This document shows, in pieces, positions 1 to 9,177 of a stretch of 64,000 bases of DNA. Under the pieces are notes generated by a model, which was not told the origin of the DNA, searched no databases, and worked only from the letters and a program-made list of their open reading frames with translations. Position numbers and translations under genes: made by a program. Each line of letters starts with the position of its first letter. Positions within the stretch are counted from its first letter, which is position 1. This stretch comes from Bacteroidaceae bacterium (lineage in GTDB: Bacteria > Bacteroidota > Bacteroidia > Bacteroidales > Muribaculaceae), in assembly GCA_021768245.1 (NCBI GenBank), contig JAETNO010000011.1, positions 1-64,000 on the forward strand, read 5' to 3'.

Positions 1-8
1 GGAAACAT

Positions 9-78
9 GGGGGCTGCGCGCCCCCAAACCCCGCGATGTGTTTTTCATATATAAGAATACGGGGGATGAAGCCCCGTA
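9..78. other. Two GC-rich stem-loops at window edge
   Basis: Two short hairpins lie downstream of the leftward peptide gene. One has arms at 9-14 and 20-25 (GGGGGC/GCCCCC). The other has arms at 58-64 and 72-78 (TACGGGG/CCCCGTA). The second could end leftward transcription, but no clear T-run follows it on the minus strand, so the terminator role is uncertain. Confidence 0.4.
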
Positions 79-88
79 TAATACAATA

Positions 89-283
89 TCACCAACCATT
101 TTTGGCCACGTTACCTTTTTGTATATTAGCCTTTCCCTTTGACATGATTGAGGAGGCGAGCCGGATCTGTGGCTCTGCTCCGGGAGTCAGATAAGCCGGT
201 GCCATCTTCCGGTCAGTCCGGGAAGCTGATGCCGTCCCACAAACAAGCACTGTGCATAATGAAAATAGTAATAAATTTCTCAT
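89..283 (-). CDS. Small secreted peptide, unknown function
   Basis: This 64-residue reading frame begins with a convincing signal peptide: a basic start (MRN), a hydrophobic core, and a likely cleavage after the Ala-Ser-Ala near residue 20. That leaves a mature part of only about 44 residues. I recognise no family. It is followed by two hairpins and reads away from the pyruvate oxidoreductase gene. The signal-peptide-like N-terminus is the only reason to call it a gene; a chance frame remains possible. Confidence 0.4.
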   Translation of the reverse strand: MRNLLLFSLCTVLVCGTASASRTDRKMAPAYLTPGAEPQIRLASSIMSKGKANIQKGNVAKNGW

Positions 284-508
284 AATTGTTTATTTAGTTA
301 CCAATATTGGTTAAATCTGATGTTTAATAGTCACTAAAGAGTCGGCAATCCGATGCATTAATTTACAAAATTAATTAAAAGTCATGTTTTTTACCCCTCC
401 CGGTTGGTTAATAAGTGTTAACGCGGTTAGCCGGAATGTTTGTTTCGGATGATGATTGCCGATAATGGGGTAAAGGATTTGACGGACAATAGATTTTTCC
501 TCTCTTCT
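284..508. other. Intergenic region, AT-rich
   Basis: No gene is visible between the leftward peptide and the rightward oxidoreductase. The stretch holds a 31-base motif at 391-421, which recurs at 53888-53918, and ends in the oxidoreductase promoter. Confidence 0.6.
391..421. repeat. 31-base recurring motif, copy 1
   Basis: The segment starts TTACCCCTCCCGGTTGG and ends with GTGTTAA. It matches the segment at 53888-53918 at about 27 of 31 positions. Both copies contain a C-run followed by two GTTAA-like boxes. The function is unknown. Confidence 0.5.
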
Positions 509-540
509 TTTGTGGGAGAGGAAAAATTTTTGTATTTTTG
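509..540 (+). promoter_or_regulatory. Bacteroidetes-type promoter for nifJ
   Basis: A TTTG at 509-512 is followed after 20 bases by TATTTTTG at 533-540. This fits the Bacteroidetes -33/-7 pattern. Transcription would start near 547 and leave a leader of about 108 bases before the ATG at 656. Confidence 0.7.
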
Positions 541-584
541 CACTGATAAAATGCCCAAGAATCAGTGCATTGCTCCATGAAGCA
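540..584 (+). promoter_or_regulatory. Structured 5' leader of nifJ
   Basis: Right after the -7 box lies an 8-base inverted repeat, GCACTGAT (540-547) and ATCAGTGC (561-568), with a 13-base loop. A smaller TGCT/AGCA pair at 571-574 and 581-584 follows. These would fold at the very 5' end of the nifJ transcript. A role in mRNA stability or control is possible but is inference only. Confidence 0.4.
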
Positions 585-655
585 CAGGATGTTAGGAACG
601 TCTGATACCTAAAGCTTAATATAATTATCTTTATTTAAATAGATTACATACCACT

Positions 656-3600
656 ATGAGTAAAGAAAAAAAATTCTTGACCTGTGATGGTAACCAGGCA
701 GCAGCCCACGTGAGCTACATGTTCTCGGAAGTTGCCGCTATCTACCCCATCACTCCCTCGTCAACGATGGCTGAATACGTGGACGAATGGGCTGCCGCCG
801 GTCGCAAAAACATTTTTGGCGAAACCGTGCTGGTACAGGAAATGCAATCAGAGGGTGGCGCCGCAGGTGCCGTTCACGGCTCACTCCAGGCCGGCGCATT
901 GACCACGACCTACACAGCGTCGCAGGGTCTGCTCCTCATGATTCCCAACATGTATAAGATTGCCGGCGAGTTGCTCCCCAGCGTCTTCCATGTTTCGGCC
1001 CGTACGCTCGCTTCCCACGCCCTCTCAATCTTCGGCGACCATCAGGATGTGATGTCCTGCCGTCAGACAGGCTTCGCCATGCTTGCCGAGGGATCGGTGC
1101 AGGAAGTGATGGACCTCGCAGGTGTGGCCCACCTTTCGACAATCAAGAGCCGTGTGCCTTTCATCAACTTCTTCGACGGTTTCCGTACCTCTCACGAGAT
1201 ACAGAAAATCGAAGAGATGGACCAGAATGACCTCGCTCCCCTGATTGACCAGGAAGCTCTCGCTGAATTCCGTCAGCGCGCCCTCAATCCCGCTAATCCC
1301 GTTGCACGCGGCATGGCTGAGAACGGCGACGTTTTCTTCCAGCACCGTGAGGCATCAAACGAATACTATAACCGCGTTCCTGAAATCGTGGAAGCCTATA
1401 TGAAGGAAATCACCCGTATCACCGGTCGTGAATACGGTCTCTTCAACTACTACGGCGACCCCGAAGCAGAGCGCGTGATCATCGCCATGGGTTCTGTAAC
1501 CCAGGCTGCCCAGGAGGCTATCGACTATCTCCGCGCCAAGGGTGAGAAGGTAGGTCTCGTGGCTGTTCACCTCTACCGTCCCTTCTCTGCAAAGCACTTC
1601 CTCGCCGCTGTCCCCAAGACCGCGAAGCGCATCGCAGTGCTCGACCGCACCAAGGAACCCGGCGCGAACGGCGAACCCCTCTATCTCGATGTCAAGGAGT
1701 GCTTCTACGGCCAGGCTGACGCCCCCGTAATCGTTGGCGGCCGCTACGGTCTCGCTTCGAAGGACACCACTCCCGCGCAGATTCTCTCTGTGTTCGAGAA
1801 CCTCTCGCTCCCGATGCCGAAAAACAATTTCACTATCGGTATCGAGGACGACGTGACCTTCACTTCGCTCCCCATGAAGGAGGAAATCGCTCTCGGTGGC
1901 GAAGGCACTTTCGAAGCCAAGTTCTATGGCCTCGGTGCTGACGGTACTGTGGGTGCCAACAAGAACTCAGTGAAGATTATCGGTGACAACACCAATAAAT
2001 ATTGCCAGGCTTACTTCGCATACGACTCCAAGAAGTCGGGCGGCTTCACCTGTTCACACCTCCGCTTCGGCGACGAGCCCATCCGCTCGACCTATCTCGT
2101 GACCACTCCTAACTTCGTGGCTTGCCACGTTCAGGCATATCTCCATATGTATGACGTGACCCGCGGTCTCCGCAAGGGTGGCACATTCCTTCTCAACACC
2201 ATTTGGGAAGGTGAGGAACTCGCCAAGAATCTCCCCAACAAGATCAAGAAATATTTCGCTGACAACGATATCACCGTTTACTATATCAACGCTACGAAGA
2301 TTGCACAGGAAATCGGTCTCGGCAACCGCACGAACACCATCCTCCAGAGCGCGTTCTTCCGCATCACCGAGGTGATTCCCGTTGACCTCGCCGTTGAGCA
2401 GATGAAGAAATTCATCGTCAAGAGCTACGGCAAGAAGGGTCAGGATGTCGTTGACAAGAACTATGCGGCAGTTGACCGTGGCGGCGAATACAAGCAGCTC
2501 CCCGTCGACAAGGCATGGAGCAACCTCCCCGAGGACGCGAAGGCAGAGAACAACGATCCCGCTTTCATCAACGATGTGGTTCGTCCTATCAACGCTCAGG
2601 ACGGCGACCTTCTCAAGGTCAGCGCCTTCGCAGGCCGCGAGGACGGCACCTGGGAGCAGGGTACCGCAGCTTATGAGAAGCGCGGCGTAGCAGCCTTCGT
2701 TCCCGAATGGATTGAAGAGAACTGTATCCAGTGTAACAAGTGTGCCTTTGTCTGCCCCCACGCTTCCATCCGTCCCTTCGTGCTCGACGCCAAGGAACAG
2801 GCAGGTCTCCCCGTACAGGCAGGCATTCCCGCTATCGGCAAGCAGTTCGCAGGCATGACATTCATCCAGAGTGTCGACGTGCTCGACTGTCTCGGTTGCG
2901 GTAACTGCGTTGCTGTATGTCCGGGTAAGAAGGGCGTGAAGGCTCTCGAGATGAAGCCTCTCGAAACCCAGCTCGAGGTTCAGAAGGAATGGGACTACTG
3001 CGTGAAGGAAGTTGCCTCGAAGCAGAATCTCGTCGACATCAAGAGCAACGTGAAGAACTCTCAGTTCGCCACTCCGCTCTTCGAATTCTCCGGCGCATGC
3101 TCGGGTTGCGGCGAAACTCCCTATGTGAAACTCATCTCCCAGCTCTACGGCGACCACGAAATAGTGGCAAACGCTACCGGTTGCTCGTCAATCTACTCCG
3201 GTTCAGTTCCCTCGACTCCCTACACCAAGAACGCCAAGGGTCAGGGTGTGGCATGGGCCAACTCCCTCTTCGAGGACTTCGCTGAATTCGGTCTCGGCAT
3301 GAGCCTCGCTCATGAGAAACTCCAGGCACGCATCGCCGGTCTCATGCAGCAGGCAATCGAGTGCCCGAAGTGCTGCGGTGAAATCAAGGAACTCGCTTCC
3401 AAGTGGCTTGAAAACCGTCATGACTTCGCTGTGACCTCTGAGGTTGCAGAGAAGATTGTGCCTCTCTGCGAGGCCTGTGGCTGTGACACCTGCAAGGCTA
3501 TCATCGCCAACAAGGAGCATATCGCCACCCGTTCGCAGTGGATTATCGCAGGCGACGGTGCCGCTTACGATATAGGTTTCGGCGGTCTTGACCACGTGCT

Positions 3601-4213
3601 CGCTTCCAACAAGAATGTCAACGTGCTCGTGCTCGACACCGAGGTTTACTCCAACACCGGCGGTCAGGCATCCAAGGCTACACCTATCGGCGCTATCGCT
3701 AAGTTTGCCGCTTCAGGCAAGCGTATCCGCAAGAAGGACCTCGGTCTCATCGCTTCAACCTACGGCTACGTATATGTGGCTCAGGTGGCAATGGGTGCTG
3801 ACAATGCCCAGACCCTCAAGGCTATCCGCGAGGCTGAGGCTTACGACGGCCCGTCGCTCATCATCGCCTACTCACCCTGTATCAACCACGGTATCCGTAC
3901 CGGTATGGGTCACGCTCAGGAAGAGCAGGCAAAGGCTGTTGAATGTGGCTACTGGCATCTCTGGCGCTACAATCCCGCGCTTGAGGAAGAGGGCAAGAAT
4001 CCGTTCTCGCTCGACTCCAAAGAGCCTCAGTGGGATAAGTTCGACGACTTCCTCAAGGGTGAGGTACGCTACGCTTCCGTAATGAAGCAGTATCCCGCCG
4101 AAGCTGCCGAACTCTTCGCAGCCGCCAAGGCAAACGCTCAGTGGCGTTACAACAACTACCGTCGTCTTGCCCAGCAGCAGTGGGGCGTTGAGCCTAATCC
4201 CGAAGTGAAGTAA
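656..4213 (+). CDS. nifJ: Pyruvate:ferredoxin (flavodoxin) oxidoreductase
   Basis: This cytoplasmic enzyme converts pyruvate and CoA to acetyl-CoA and CO2 and reduces ferredoxin; it is central to anaerobic energy metabolism. At 1185 residues it has the full length of the single-chain form. The N-terminal domain carries YPITPSS at residues 30-36. Two ferredoxin-type 4Fe-4S motifs are visible, CIQCNKC from residue 690 and CLGCGNC from 745. A further cysteine pair (CSGC) is near 815. The thiamine diphosphate site is seen as GDGAAYDIG near 966, followed by NTGGQASKATP. The codons are biased to C-ending forms, as expected for a highly expressed gene. It stands alone, with its own promoter at 509-540 and a strong terminator at 4236-4264. 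Confidence 0.97.
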   Translation: MSKEKKFLTCDGNQAAAHVSYMFSEVAAIYPITPSSTMAEYVDEWAAAGRKNIFGETVLVQEMQSEGGAAGAVHGSLQAGALTTTYTASQGLLLMIPNMYKIAGELLPSVFHVSARTLASHALSIFGDHQDVMSCRQTGFAMLAEGSVQEVMDLAGVAHLSTIKSRVPFINFFDGFRTSHEIQKIEEMDQNDLAPLIDQEALAEFRQRALNPANPVARGMAENGDVFFQHREASNEYYNRVPEIVEAYMKEITRITGREYGLFNYYGDPEAERVIIAMGSVTQAAQEAIDYLRAKGEKVGLVAVHLYRPFSAKHFLAAVPKTAKRIAVLDRTKEPGANGEPLYLDVKECFYGQADAPVIVGGRYGLASKDTTPAQILSVFENLSLPMPKNNFTIGIEDDVTFTSLPMKEEIALGGEGTFEAKFYGLGADGTVGANKNSVKIIGDNTNKYCQAYFAYDSKKSGGFTCSHLRFGDEPIRSTYLVTTPNFVACHVQAYLHMYDVTRGLRKGGTFLLNTIWEGEELAKNLPNKIKKYFADNDITVYYINATKIAQEIGLGNRTNTILQSAFFRITEVIPVDLAVEQMKKFIVKSYGKKGQDVVDKNYAAVDRGGEYKQLPVDKAWSNLPEDAKAENNDPAFINDVVRPINAQDGDLLKVSAFAGREDGTWEQGTAAYEKRGVAAFVPEWIEENCIQCNKCAFVCPHASIRPFVLDAKEQAGLPVQAGIPAIGKQFAGMTFIQSVDVLDCLGCGNCVAVCPGKKGVKALEMKPLETQLEVQKEWDYCVKEVASKQNLVDIKSNVKNSQFATPLFEFSGACSGCGETPYVKLISQLYGDHEIVANATGCSSIYSGSVPSTPYTKNAKGQGVAWANSLFEDFAEFGLGMSLAHEKLQARIAGLMQQAIECPKCCGEIKELASKWLENRHDFAVTSEVAEKIVPLCEACGCDTCKAIIANKEHIATRSQWIIAGDGAAYDIGFGGLDHVLASNKNVNVLVLDTEVYSNTGGQASKATPIGAIAKFAASGKRIRKKDLGLIASTYGYVYVAQVAMGADNAQTLKAIREAEAYDGPSLIIAYSPCINHGIRTGMGHAQEEQAKAVECGYWHLWRYNPALEEEGKNPFSLDSKEPQWDKFDDFLKGEVRYASVMKQYPAEAAELFAAAKANAQWRYNNYRRLAQQQWGVEPNPEVK

Positions 4214-4235
4214 GGAATAAAACTTCATAATAATT

Positions 4236-4264
4236 GCCGCCTGCATCATGCAGGCGGCTTTTTT
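4236..4264 (+). terminator. Rho-independent terminator after nifJ
   Basis: A perfect 10-base stem (GCCGCCTGCA and TGCAGGCGGC) with a three-base loop is followed by six T, 23 bases after the nifJ stop codon. Confidence 0.93.
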
Positions 4265-4273
4265 GTTTATATA

Positions 4274-4290
4274 CTTAGACAATCTCTTAG
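4274..4290 (+). repeat. TTAGACAATCTCTAA-like motif, copy 1
   Basis: CTTAGACAATCTCTTAG lies between the nifJ terminator and the helicase gene. It is one of five plus-strand sites (with 6018-6036, 13689-13700, 45782-45800 and 61258-61277) that share this sequence and sit upstream of a gene. Confidence 0.5.
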
Positions 4291-4405
4291 GATATGTCGG
4301 TAGATATATGTGGAATTTTGTGTAAATTCGCATATGAAAGACCTGACAGGTTTTTCGTGAGATAGCCAAAACAATAAGTAAAACTTTTTTATAAAGCCGG
4401 TCGGT

Positions 4406-5827
4406 ATGACAGTCGGAGAATTTTCGGATTTGGTCAGGAGCAAGCTTCCTTACAGGCCTAACGGGCAGCAGTCTTTGCTGATTGATGCCCTGGCGAGGTT
4501 CTGCTCGTCGTCGACGCCCTCCGACTCGGTGTTTATAGTCAACGGCTATGCCGGCACGGGCAAGACATCGCTTACCGGTGCCCTTGTCAAGGCCCTTGAA
4601 GAGGTGGAGCGTCCTGTGGTGCTGCTCGCTCCCACGGGGAGGGCCGCCAAGGTGTTCAGCGCCCATGCCGGACATCCCGCCTATACGATTCACCGCAAAA
4701 TCTATCGCGGGCCTGCGGGAGACCTGTCGGGGGGGATGGCCGTGGTCCGCGACAATAATCTTTCCGACGCCGTGTTTATCGTCGACGAGGCGTCTATGAT
4801 TGGCGACTATGAGTCGGAGCAGGGGAGCGGAACTCCGGGCAACGGCCTGCTTGAGGATTTGCTGCAGTTTGTATTTACGGGCGATAATTGCCGGCTGATT
4901 CTCCTTGGCGACGTGGCCCAGCTGCCCCCGGTGGGGAGCGTGGAGAGCCCCGCGATGTATCCGGCCAGGTTTAAGGAGCTGGGACTCAGGGTGTCGAGGG
5001 CAGTGCTTACCGACACTGTACGTCAGGCGCGGAATTCCGGGATACTGCGTAATGCCACATGGCTGCGGCGCGCAATGCTCGTCGACCCGCTCCCGAAGCC
5101 GAAACTCATTCTGGAGGGATATCAGGATGTGTCGGTGGTGACGGGCGAGGATATAATCGACACTGTCACGAGCTGTTATAGGGAATATGACCCCGGAGAG
5201 ACCGTTATAATCACGCGCTCAAACCGCAGGGCCACAGCTTTCAATCTCGGTATACGGCAGCGGATACTTGAATGTGAGCAGGAGCTTATAAACGGTGAGA
5301 GGCTGCTCGTGGCGAAAAACAATTATATGTGGGCGGCGAAGGTGAAGGGGCTTGATTTCATTGCCAACGGCGATGTGGCAATTGTGAAGGAGATTTACAA
5401 TACGGAGGAGAAGTATGACATGCGTTTTGCCAATGTGCTTGTCCATCTGCCTGACCGCGACGTCGATGTGGAGTGCAGGATTTTCCTTGACACTCTTGCC
5501 GACGGGAGCGCCGGATTGTCGCGTGAGCGCATGGAGGCTTTGGCTATGGCCCGCATGAACGATCCTGAGGTCAATGCTCCGGACGTTGCGTGGGATACGC
5601 GCGTGAGGCGTCTGCGCACAGACCCATATTTCAATGCCTTGCAGGTGAAATATGCCTATGCTGTGACTTGCCATAAGGCGCAGGGCGCGCAGTGGCGCAA
5701 CGTGTTCATCGACCTTGGCGGGATTCCTGCCGATTCGCAGGGCATGGATTTCTACCGCTGGCTCTACACTGCGACTTCCCGCGCCACCGGACACATTTAT
5801 TATATAAATCCCGAGGGATTCATATAA
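4406..5827 (+). CDS. RecD-like ATP-dependent DNA helicase
   Basis: This is a superfamily 1 helicase of 473 residues, shorter than RecD2 and of the compact AAA_30/UvrD_C_2 type common in Bacteroidales. Walker A is GYAGTGKTS at 47-55, and Walker B with motif II is VDEASMI at 126-132. Motif III is GDVAQLPPVG near 168. The C-terminal motif VTCHKAQGAQW is at 420-430. It probably unwinds DNA 5' to 3' in repair or replication, by analogy with RecD. The start chosen has the ATG nearest to the conserved beginning. The gene is monocistronic; a repeat-rich spacer follows it. Confidence 0.93.
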   Translation: MTVGEFSDLVRSKLPYRPNGQQSLLIDALARFCSSSTPSDSVFIVNGYAGTGKTSLTGALVKALEEVERPVVLLAPTGRAAKVFSAHAGHPAYTIHRKIYRGPAGDLSGGMAVVRDNNLSDAVFIVDEASMIGDYESEQGSGTPGNGLLEDLLQFVFTGDNCRLILLGDVAQLPPVGSVESPAMYPARFKELGLRVSRAVLTDTVRQARNSGILRNATWLRRAMLVDPLPKPKLILEGYQDVSVVTGEDIIDTVTSCYREYDPGETVIITRSNRRATAFNLGIRQRILECEQELINGERLLVAKNNYMWAAKVKGLDFIANGDVAIVKEIYNTEEKYDMRFANVLVHLPDRDVDVECRIFLDTLADGSAGLSRERMEALAMARMNDPEVNAPDVAWDTRVRRLRTDPYFNALQVKYAYAVTCHKAQGAQWRNVFIDLGGIPADSQGMDFYRWLYTATSRATGHIYYINPEGFI

Positions 5828-5830
5828 TAA

Positions 5831-5902
5831 GAGTTCTGAGTGTTGAGTTTTAAGTTTTGAGTGGGGGAGGCATTTTTCCTGGTTTTTTGAGTTTTGAGTG
5901 GG
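5831..5902. repeat. TTTTGAG-type short repeat array, locus 1
   Basis: The spacer after the helicase gene contains several imperfect copies of GAGTTTTGAGT-like units. The same unit, on either strand, recurs at 41156-41196 and inside two genes at 54223-54266 and 60737-60770. Confidence 0.7.
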
Positions 5903-5962
5903 TTTTGGCGTTTTTGTGCTTTAGATTTTGGATTGTGGGTTTATGTTTCGGTTTTTTATTTG

Positions 5963-5970
5963 TAACTTTG
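5963..5970 (+). promoter_or_regulatory. Candidate -7 element for the pseudokinase
   Basis: TAACTTTG fits the Bacteroidetes -7 consensus and lies 77 bases before the ATG at 6047. No good -33 TTTG is seen at the usual spacing, so this is a half-site call. Confidence 0.45.
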
Positions 5971-6017
5971 CCGATTAAAGGTCATATGGGCAATCCTGTA
6001 ATGGCCTGTTTATAAGA

Positions 6018-6036
6018 ATTTAGACAATTCCTAAAT
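6018..6036 (+). repeat. TTAGACAATCTCTAA-like motif, copy 2
   Basis: ATTTAGACAATTCCTAAAT is a near-palindrome with ATTTAG and CTAAAT arms. It ends 10 bases before the ATG of the pseudokinase gene, so it could affect translation start or leader folding. Confidence 0.5.
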
Positions 6037-6046
6037 CGTGATATAT

Positions 6047-6862
6047 ATGGAAGATTCCGCGCATATCCCCATGCAGCCTCAGGAGAAATGGACTGAGATT
6101 GAGCACCTTCCCGAATGGGACGAGGAGTTCTACCACGTCTATACCGCCAAGAAGTTCGGCAAGTGGCTTATGCTCAAAACCCTCCGCCCGGAGCTGAAGG
6201 GGATTGAGGAGTATGAGCGGATGATTGAGAAGGAATTTGAGGTGCGTTATAATCTCGCTCATCCCCATATCATCATGATTAACGATTTCGAGGATGTGCC
6301 GGGGCTTGGCCGGTGCATAATCACGGACGACGTCTACGGCGACTCCCTGTCGAAACTCATAAAGGAGGGCAAGGTGACGGAGGACCATCTTTATAAACTC
6401 AGCCATCAACTGCTCGACGCTCTCGACTATATACAGACAAACCATCTCGAGCACCATCCGCTCGCGGCTTCGAGGATAATTTTCACTGAAAATATCGGTA
6501 ATCTGAAACTGATTGACGTTGGTTTTGACCAGAAGAGTCATATCACACCTCAGGATGCGAGCGAGGATATAAAAAACTATGGCGAGGTGCTGTCAGCCGC
6601 GCTCGATGCCGTCGACACTCCACATCCCAATCTGCGCAAGGTGGCGGAAAAGTGTATGAATCCCGACCCGGCCAAGCGCTACGGTGATGTAAATGAGCTG
6701 CGTCTCGCGCTCGCCAACCGCAAGTCTAACAATATCTATTTGGCTATCATCGCTTTCCTTGTGGCCATGATAGCTCTGCTGCTTTGGCTTAACTCTCCCT
6801 ACCGGCCCGCTCCCCTCGACGCTGACGGGCAGGCGGCAGTAAAAACGGAATCAAGAATCTGA
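6047..6862 (+). CDS. Membrane-anchored protein kinase-like protein, probable pseudokinase
   Basis: The 271 residues follow a eukaryote-like kinase fold. A candidate ATP-binding lysine lies in LMLKTLRPEL (K44), and the metal-binding DFG is read as DVG at 157-159. The catalytic loop is broken: where active kinases have HRDxKxxN, this protein has HHPLAASR at 136-143. The catalytic Asp, the following Lys and the Asn are therefore replaced by Pro, Ala and Arg. One transmembrane segment lies at about 229-248, with a short tail beyond. A signalling or scaffold role at the membrane is inferred. I used the ATG at 6047; a GTG nine bases earlier is also possible. The next gene starts one base after the stop. 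Confidence 0.8.
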   Translation: MEDSAHIPMQPQEKWTEIEHLPEWDEEFYHVYTAKKFGKWLMLKTLRPELKGIEEYERMIEKEFEVRYNLAHPHIIMINDFEDVPGLGRCIITDDVYGDSLSKLIKEGKVTEDHLYKLSHQLLDALDYIQTNHLEHHPLAASRIIFTENIGNLKLIDVGFDQKSHITPQDASEDIKNYGEVLSAALDAVDTPHPNLRKVAEKCMNPDPAKRYGDVNELRLALANRKSNNIYLAIIAFLVAMIALLLWLNSPYRPAPLDADGQAAVKTESRI

Positions 6863-6863
6863 T

Positions 6864-7994
6864 ATGTCAGTAAGCATCAAGGCTATCGAGCCTGTCAAGA
6901 AAGAGATAAAGAAATATGTGAACTTCGGGATTGACCTCTACGAGGGCAATGACTATTTCGTGCCCAACCTGGTATTCGACGAAGTCCACACCCTGCTCCC
7001 GTCAAAAAATCCGGCCTATGAGAACTGCCGGGCGCAGTCGTTCATGGCCTATCGCGACGGAAAGCCCGTGGGGCGCATCACGGCGATTATCAATGACCGC
7101 CTGAATGAAACCACGGGCAAGAAAGAGGCCCGTTTCGGCTTCGTGGATTATATCGACGACGAAGAGGTGACCGACGCGCTTTTCGGGGCAGCCGAGGACT
7201 GGGCGCGTGAGCGCGGAATGACTGAAATCATCGGCCCGATGGGCTTCACCGATATGGACCGCGAGGGGATGCTCGTTGAAGGCTTCGAGGAGATGGGCAC
7301 TATGGCGACGATTTACAACTATGACTATTATCCCCGCCATGTGGAGCGTCTCGGCTATGTGAAGGATACTGACTGGATTGAATTCCGCATCACCGTTCCC
7401 GACAGGTTGCCTGAGAAAATGATGCGCGTGTCGGAAATCGTGTTGAAGAAATTCGACCTCAGGATATTGAAATATACCTCGGCCAAAAAAATAAAGAAAG
7501 ACTATGGCCGTGCCCTCTTCCATCTCATCAACGAGGCATATGCCGACCTCTACGGCTACTGTGCGCTTTCGGAGAAGCAGATTGACTACTATATAGACAT
7601 GTATCTCAACATCCTCCGCCTGGAGTATGTGAGTGTGGTGGTTGACAGGAACGGCGAGCTTGTCGGCGTCGGGATTTCCCTTCCCTCGCTTTCACAGGCC
7701 CTGCGCAAGTCGCGCGGACGCCTGTGGCCCTTGGGCTGGGCGAGGATTCTGCGCGCCATGCACGGGAAGAACGAGGTGGTCGACCTGCTTCTGATTGCCG
7801 TTAAACCTGAATATCAGTCGAAAGGGGTCAACGCGCTGTTCTTCTACGACCTCTGCAACATATATATAAAGAACGGAGTGAAATTCGCCGAGTCGAATAT
7901 CGAACTTGAGTCAAATGCCTCGGTCCAGTCGCAATGGGAATATTTTGAGAAGCGCCAGCACCGTCGCCGTCGCGCTTTCCGCAAAAAACTGTAG
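6864..7994 (+). CDS. GNAT-like N-acetyltransferase family protein
   Basis: This is a 376-residue soluble protein with a GNAT-like layout. The N-terminal half contains AYRDGKPVGRITAI (typical beta strands of the fold). The C-terminal half contains LIAVKPEYQSKGVNALFF, which resembles the acetyl-CoA binding motif A. The substrate is unknown. It starts one base after the pseudokinase stop, so the two are almost certainly co-transcribed and may share a pathway. A glycosyltransferase follows after 37 bases. Confidence 0.7.
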   Translation: MSVSIKAIEPVKKEIKKYVNFGIDLYEGNDYFVPNLVFDEVHTLLPSKNPAYENCRAQSFMAYRDGKPVGRITAIINDRLNETTGKKEARFGFVDYIDDEEVTDALFGAAEDWARERGMTEIIGPMGFTDMDREGMLVEGFEEMGTMATIYNYDYYPRHVERLGYVKDTDWIEFRITVPDRLPEKMMRVSEIVLKKFDLRILKYTSAKKIKKDYGRALFHLINEAYADLYGYCALSEKQIDYYIDMYLNILRLEYVSVVVDRNGELVGVGISLPSLSQALRKSRGRLWPLGWARILRAMHGKNEVVDLLLIAVKPEYQSKGVNALFFYDLCNIYIKNGVKFAESNIELESNASVQSQWEYFEKRQHRRRRAFRKKL

Positions 7995-8031
7995 GCCTCA
8001 CAATCCCTTTCCTTACCTTATCAACTCTCCC

Positions 8032-9177
8032 ATGAAAATACTGCTTGTCGGCGATGCTTCCTCATGCCACCGCACCCTTGCCGAGGGCTTGCGGGCTTTG
8101 GGCCATGAGGCTGTAGTGGCTTCGTCGGGGAGCAGATGGCTCGACACGGGACGGGATATCGATCTCGCGCGACGTGGCGACGGCAAGCTGTGGGGACTGG
8201 AGCTCTGGCTGCGAGTGAATTTAGGAATCAAGCAGCGGATGAAGGGCTTTGACGCGGTAGCGATAGCTACGCAGAGTTTCATAGAACTGAGACCGGAACG
8301 TCAACGTAGGATATATGACTATCTGCGAGCCAACAACGGGGCCATATTCAACACCGCGCTCGGAACTGACCCCAACTATGTCAGGGAATGTCTCGACCCA
8401 AAGTCAAAACTGCGCTATAACGAATTTATGATTTTCGGGGAGGATTCCCCTTATCGGAAAGCCAATCCGACTATAGCTGACCAATGGCTCGCCGAACCGC
8501 TCGCCGAGCTCGACAGACACATCTACGGGACTATTGACGGGGCGGTATCCGTGCTTTATGAGAACGACGTCGCTCTGCATAGGGCTCTCCCTGAGGAGAA
8601 GATTGCCTACGGGGGGATTCCGATTGACACAGATTCACTCTCTTTTGTCGGCGTCCCTGAGAGACCGGGAAAGGTTAGGTTTTTTCTTGGACGTTACAAG
8701 AACCGCCTTTTGGAAAAGGGAACTGACATTATGGAGCACGCCGCGAGGGATGTGGTTGGCCGCTATCCCGACAGGGCGGAACTTGTTATCGTGGAAAACC
8801 GTCCCTACGATGAGTATCTCGGACTGCTAAAGTCGGCTCATGTGGTGCTCGACCAGCTTTATAGCTACACACCCGCGACAAATGCGCTACAGGCTATGGC
8901 CTATGGACTTTGTACTGTGTCGGGAGGCGCCCCGGAATACTATGATTTTATCGGCGAAAGGGAACTGCGCCCGGTGATGCATGTGGAGCCGGACTATGAG
9001 TCGGTTGTCAGGGTGCTTGAAGAGGCCGTGGCAAATCCCTCCGACTTGAGTCGTCGCGGACGGGAGGGGCGTGACTTTGTGGTCAAGCACAACAATTATG
9101 TCACTGTCGCGCGCAGGTTCGCGGATTTCTGGCAGAGGCGTATCGAAATCAAGAATAAAGCTAATAGAAAGTTTTGA
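8032..9177 (+). CDS. Glycosyltransferase, GT-B type
   Basis: This 381-residue protein begins with MKILLVGDAS, the usual first strand of a GT-B glycosyltransferase. A late segment, PATNALQAMAYGLCTVSGGAPEY, is split here only for description: the ALQAMAYG and SGGAPEY parts resemble the nucleotide-sugar binding helix of GT4-like enzymes. Sugar and acceptor cannot be told. A longer frame opens at 7906 but overlaps the upstream gene, so the ATG at 8032 is preferred. Its stop overlaps the start of the next glycosyltransferase (TGATG), which suggests translational coupling in a small glycan operon. Confidence 0.85.
   Translation: MKILLVGDASSCHRTLAEGLRALGHEAVVASSGSRWLDTGRDIDLARRGDGKLWGLELWLRVNLGIKQRMKGFDAVAIATQSFIELRPERQRRIYDYLRANNGAIFNTALGTDPNYVRECLDPKSKLRYNEFMIFGEDSPYRKANPTIADQWLAEPLAELDRHIYGTIDGAVSVLYENDVALHRALPEEKIAYGGIPIDTDSLSFVGVPERPGKVRFFLGRYKNRLLEKGTDIMEHAARDVVGRYPDRAELVIVENRPYDEYLGLLKSAHVVLDQLYSYTPATNALQAMAYGLCTVSGGAPEYYDFIGERELRPVMHVEPDYESVVRVLEEAVANPSDLSRRGREGRDFVVKHNNYVTVARRFADFWQRRIEIKNKANRKF

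Noticed and set aside
2054..3157. Long open frame antisense to nifJ
   Set aside because: It mirrors the codon bias of nifJ, has no start region or domain, and is fully covered by the real gene.
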